A DNA stretch of 64,000 bases, taken from the NCBI RefSeq assembly GCF_949987515.2, contig NC_082686.1, positions 49,825,559 through 49,889,558 on the forward strand, written 5' to 3'. The notes below the pieces were generated by a model. The model saw only the letters and a list, made by a program, of their open reading frames with translations. It was not told the origin of the DNA and ran no database searches. This document shows, in pieces, positions 59,735-64,000 of the stretch. Position numbers and translations under genes: made by a program. Within the stretch, counting starts at the first letter, position 1. Each line of letters opens with the position of its first letter. This DNA is from Delphinus delphis. Taxonomy: Eukaryota > Chordata > Mammalia > Artiodactyla > Delphinidae.

Positions 59735-59895
59735 TACTTATTCATTCATTCATTATTTATTTACATCTGTTTATCCCACTAAATACTAAGCTCCTTGAGA
59801 CCAGGACAAGGTGTTATTCATCACTGGATTCCCCTTTATGTCGGGTGCAAGCTAGAGACTCAATAAACGATGTTGACTAAATGGATAAGTGACTA
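59735..59895 (+). mobile_element. L2 LINE 3' end
   Basis: ttatttatttacatctgttt, then ctaaatactaagctccttga, gaccaggacaaggtgttatt, actcaataaacgatgttgac. This is the typical L2 3' end. Confidence 0.9.
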
Positions 59896-59899
59896 TGGA

Positions 59900-61330
59900 C
59901 TAAGACTCCCTTCAGCCTTTTTTAGCAGTTGTATTACATGGTTGAGTCATGTTGAGTACCTTGCCAATTTACATTTCTGAAACCTTTTCACCTTTTCAGT
60001 GAAACCAGCTAAGCCAGGTTTTCTTCATCACACTTAAGCCTACATATATGTATTTTAACCTTATGTATGTATTGAAAAATTAAGGTCTGAGAAGCATATT
60101 TTAATTAAAATAATTCCAAATTATTTTAAGCTATTTATTAATCCAGAGTAGACTTTATATTAACTCATGGTACCATAGGTACTTGGAAACAATGAAACGT
60201 TCTTTCTTTCAGCCAGTGTTTCACTCTCTCAGATTACCCTCCTGTAGGAAAATTTTATTAGCTATTTATATAAAACTTCCTGAAATGTCAGCCATCAAGA
60301 ACCTGAGAATCAACAAAGACAACAAGGTTAAGCAGATTTTTTTGTTTTTGCTTTTGCTCTATTTTGATAGCAGAGAGAAGAGTGAGAGCAGAGCAAGCTT
60401 CTCATGCCTATCCCCAAGCCCTGTGTTTTGGACCATGTGATCCCTCTGTGGATTCACGTCCGTAGCATGTCAGAGATTCCTTTACTGTGTTTCTGTGTCT
60501 TTTCCTCCCTGAAGAACAGATCAACTTTCTTATTTTTGAAAGCAATTGTTTGGCACAAAGTGCTACAAAATGACGTGTAAACAACCAAAGTATGGTTCTC
60601 AAGCCATAGAATGCTGGACAGGTGTAATAGAGACTCACTTCCCCATTTGGGATTTTCTGTTACTTTGAACTGTCCTTTACCTCTCTTTGACTTTTCATGT
60701 GGTTGTGTAAAAAAAGGCAAATAAAAATAATGCTGGTTAATTCCATTCATAATTTCTACGGCACATCTACTTGGTGCATAGAATTTATTATGGCACATCA
60801 TATTTTAAAGTATGTGTATGGTGTGGGAGCTATGGTCAAAAAACCTTATAATTCTAAGCATTTATCATAAAATTATTATTTTCCCATTAACCATGTCATT
60901 ATTTTCTGGATGCTCAAGTATGCTTTGTTTCTCTTCTGGATCCATTCCCCCCCACTCCGCCATCAGAATAAATGCTTCTAGTTATATAATGGCTCTCCAT
61001 GGGAAAATCAAGTCAAGTTATATTAAACTTATCGGACTTGGCTATTTAAAATTTGTCATTGTAAGTGTCTGAGAACACAAGGAAAAATGAGAAATAAATG
61101 TGAGGAATCAGGTAAATATTACTGGAATGTCTTGAAATGAGTCTGAAATAGCTTTGTCTGTGGTCTAAACTATTGCTTTAACATTTTTAGAGCATTTATC
61201 TAAGGGTCCTTTATTGTACAACCAAAAGCAATTTTTCAGACCCCTTGATGATTATGTTCACTAGAAACGAAAGCATGTTCCAGTAACATCTCTGATTTCT
61301 ATCTATATGTCATCAAGATTTTAAGTAGTT
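59900..61330. other. Unassigned sequence
   Basis: No repeat, gene or RNA recognised. Open frames of 76-115 codons overlap on both strands at 60183-61072 without recognisable domains. Confidence 0.45.
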
Positions 61331-61334
61331 TTCC

Positions 61335-61435
61335 TCTATTTCCCACCCCCTATAAACTCCCTAAATTCAAAGTTTGCCTTCTCTCTAACATTCAGCACAT
61401 TGGTGGTGCTCAATAAATGTTTACCAGTTGGGATA
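61335..61435 (+). mobile_element. L2 LINE 3' end fragment
   Basis: ctataaactccctaaattca, then cattggtggtgctcaataaa and tgtttaccagt match the L2 3' end in order. Confidence 0.65.
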
Positions 61436-61679
61436 CTTACATTTAACAGCTGTAACCTTGACTCCAAGGACAGCTGCATTTTAATGATGTGGGACGTGAT
61501 TTATATGTAAGCTGCTCAAACTCATAACTAAAGCACTTAGGTTCCCTTGGGATGAAAGGTGATAGATTAAGGTAAAATGGTACTATTATTTAACTCCGAA
61601 AGAGGTAAATTACCCTGGCAAAATTCTATTTGATGTTGCTGGCAAACCGCTGTGGTCTAATGCTCCGCTGCTATCAGGA

Positions 61680-61830
61680 AACATGGTTCAGTGGTTGGAG
61701 CTGTGGTGTAGGAGGGAGGAGCCCTGGGTGCCATTTCTGGTTAATTTACTGACTTCCTGGGTGACCTTGGTCAACTCACTTAGCCTCCCCATGCCTCAGT
61801 TCCCTCCCTAGGAATGGAAAAGGACAAAGC
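61680..61830 (+). mobile_element. MIR SINE
   Basis: catggttcagtggttggagc, ttcctgggtgaccttggtca, actcacttagcctccccatg, cctcagttccctccctagg. Good MIR match. Confidence 0.85.
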
Positions 61831-61839
61831 CTTTCAAGA

Positions 61840-63010
61840 CTGTGCTCTGAAGGGATATTTTAAGAGTGCAACTTTGAAATGCTTCATCAATAGCATTTTT
61901 GTAGTAATGAGTTTTTTTGTTTTTCTTGCATCTGTGCTGTTGGCTGTAGTAAGGCAGTATATATTAATATGCCCTTAGCCAGAACACACAAAGTCAGCCC
62001 TCAGAGTGGCCATGGGCTCAGGATTCTGTATTTCAGAACAGGACCGCACCCCCACCCCCACAATATCACTGCCTCCAGACACTTTGATTCCACACCTGTC
62101 CATGCACAATTCTTACCACTTGGTCCTCACCATTTAAAAAATAGATTTTTAAGAAAAGAAATAAGCACTTTCCTGAATCCATGATTGTGAGAACAGTGCG
62201 GATTGTGAATCAACTCTGGCAGTAATCAGAGAAGAACCTGTTCATATGTTCGAGAAAAATAACGAGCAAACTCCCAAACTTAAAGCTTCTGTTGACTTCT
62301 GAGTTGTACAACAGAGTAGGGGACAGTAGGGGGTCCTCATCTCTGTTTCAACCTGATGAGCCTACTGAATGAGGATGTCCTGTAGTGGGAACAGATAGCA
62401 TTTCAGATTTTGTAGGACCATATCTTGAATTCTGACAATCTTTCTTCACTCTGAATTCCTGGAATGGCTACTTAGGCTGCTGGAATCCTGACAACACCTA
62501 GACAGACACATAGCAATTCATCCACACTACCTGTCAGATGTAAGTTCCTTAGGAATTTAGTAGTTGAGGTATGAGGTATAAGGAGGAAAAAAGAGAAGAT
62601 AAGATCAGTATATAAAATATTTTTGATTTTCTTGATTAATTGACTAAAATGTTCCAATGAAAACCTTTCTTGATGACTTTTTATCACTTATGAAAATGTA
62701 TTGGACTTTTCTTAGGGGAATGGAGAGTGTCTGTTACTGACTTGGAATCTCATTTTAACCATCTTTACAAACACAGTAATTAGCATGTACTTATATAGTG
62801 CAGTGGCTCCCATACAGGAAAATTGAAGTAACCTTGAAGGAAATTGGGAAATAATAGCGATTTTAAAGGAAAAAAATATATATGGTAAACATAAATACAC
62901 ACAGCTACATTTTTGAGGTTATGAGTTATGGCTTCTGGACTGCCATCACATTTTGTATTTACTGATTTTAGTTATAAATTATACTATGATTTATTTCTAT
63001 TTCTTGATTA
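61840..63010. other. Unassigned sequence
   Basis: No gene, RNA or repeat recognised. Confidence 0.45.
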
Positions 63011-63017
63011 CTTTTTT

Positions 63018-64000
63018 TAAAAAAACATCTTTATTGGAGTATAATTGCTTTTTTTTTTTTTTTTTTTTTTTTGTGGTACGCGGGCCTCTCACTGCTGTGG
63101 CCTCTCCCGTTGCGGAGCACAGGCTCCGGACGCGCAGGCTCAGCGGCCATGGCTCACGGGCCCAGCCTCTCCGCGGCATGTGGGATCCTCCCGGACCGGG
63201 GCACGAACCCATGTCCCCTGCATCGGCCGGCGGACTCTCAACCACTGCGCCACCAGGGAAGCCCAGTATAATTGCTTTACAATGGTGTGTTAGTATTTTC
63301 TGTATAACAAAGTGAATCAGCTATACATATACATATATACCCATAACCGCTCCCTCTTGCGTCTCCCTCCTACCCTCCCTATCCCACCCCTCTAGGTGGT
63401 CACAAAGTACCAAGCTGATCTCCCTGTGCTATGTGGCTGCTTCCCACTAGCTATCTATTTTACATTTGGTACTGTATATATGTCCATGCCACTCTCTCAC
63501 TTCATCCCAACGTACACTTCCCGGTGACCTCAAGTCCATTCTCTATGTCTGCGTCTTTATTCTGTCCTGCCCCTAGGTTCTTCAGAACCTTTTTTTTTTT
63601 TTTTTAGATTCCATATATATGTGTTAGCATATGGTATTTGTTTTTCTCTTTCTGACTTAATTCACTCTGTATGACAGACTCTAGGTCCATCCATCTCACT
63701 ACAAATAACTCAATTTTGTCTCTTTTAATGGCTGAGTAATATTCTGTTGTATATATGTGCCATATCTTTATCCATTCATCTGTCGATGGACACTTAGGTT
63801 GCTTCGATGTCCTGGCTGTTGTAAACAGAGCTGCAATGAACATTGTGGTACATGACTCTTTTTGAATTATGGTTTTCTCGAGTATATGCCCAGTAGTGGG
63901 ATTGCTGGGTCATATGGTAGTTCTATTTTTAGTTTTTTAAGGAACCTCCATGCTGTTCTTCATAGTGGCTGTATCAATTTATATTCCCACCAAAGGTGCA
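63018..64000 (-). mobile_element. L1 3' end, continues past the window
   Basis: Same lineage as the full-length element: aaaaacatctttattggagt is the complement of the 3' end. It is interrupted by a SINE (63051-63264) and resumes at 63265. The ORF2 C-terminus is on the minus strand at 63843-63604 ([18 protein letters not shown]). The last bases (gtggctgtatcaatttatat) are ORF2 further upstream, so the element extends beyond 64000 and its length is unknown. Confidence 0.95.
63051..63264 (-). mobile_element. Young-looking CHR-type SINE inside L1 3'UTR
   Basis: Poly-T at 63049-63072, then the full body in reverse (tgtggcctctcccgttgcgg, then gcggccatggctcacgggcc, ending caccagggaagccc). It is flanked by the duplicated target agtataattgctt at 63038-63050 and 63265-63277, perfect over 13 bp. 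Near consensus. Confidence 0.97.

Noticed and set aside
60183..61072. Open frames of 76-115 codons
   Set aside because: No domain, overlapping on both strands, and consistent with chance in AT-rich DNA.

Overview
This window looks like intergenic or deep-intronic DNA from a mammal. The repeats point to a cetartiodactyl, most likely a cetacean. That assignment rests on three things: many tRNA-derived SINEs of the CHR type (head gggcttccctggtggcgcag, B box ggttcg, 3' end around gagaggcccgcgtaccg), artiodactyl/cetacean-type L1 elements, and no Bov-B/ART2-type ruminant repeats or pig PRE-1 repeats that I could see. I found no host protein-coding exon, tRNA, rRNA, miRNA or CpG-island promoter that I can support. 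All long coding-like stretches belong to L1 retrotransposons.

Layout. 1-3,150: three ERVL-MaLR LTRs of MLT1 type, all plus, with a large (TTTC)n tract and a MIR. 3,150-7,600: mostly unassigned AT-rich DNA, with one ancient minus-strand repeat near 5.5-6.0 kb. 7,611-8,200: an older L1 3' end (minus). 10,055-10,150: a tiny retrocopy of an mRNA 3' end. 10.7-11.4 kb: an ERV-type LTR. 13,214-20,312: a nearly complete minus-strand L1 of about 7.1 kb with 3'UTR, ORF2, ORF1 and a GC-rich 5'UTR, flanked by a short target-site duplication (TSD). 20.3-25.3 kb: unassigned. 25.4-27.0 kb: MIRs, one split by a pogo-like DNA transposon. 27.3-31.4 kb: an L2, an MLT1 LTR, and a very old minus-strand L1 carrying two SINEs at the same target site.

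31.5-44.4 kb: MIR and L2 pieces, an L1 3' fragment with perfect TSDs, an ancient repeat of about 1.3 kb (35.3-36.6 kb), a hAT element, a Tigger1-derived element, a CHR SINE with perfect TSDs, and a solo LTR. 44.4-49.5 kb: mostly unassigned, with a MIR interrupted by a repeat of about 590 bp. 49.5-54.1 kb: a CHR SINE (minus), then a 5'-truncated plus-strand L1 carrying its own CHR SINE. 54.1-63.0 kb: a hAT element, (CA)n, a mariner terminal remnant, a long-form CHR SINE with (AT)n, a MaLR LTR, a tail-less CHR SINE, an L2 and a MIR. 63,018-64,000: another L1 3' end (minus) interrupted by a young-looking CHR SINE, running off the window edge.

Nothing here forms an operon-like or otherwise coordinated gene system. 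The functional story is retrotransposition: L1 ORF2 proteins supplied reverse transcriptase in trans for the SINEs and for the mRNA 3'-end retrocopy. I did not find an undescribed biological system. The most notable observations are the layered insertions, the destroyed reverse-transcriptase active site in the full-length L1, and the 3'-UTR micro-retrocopy.
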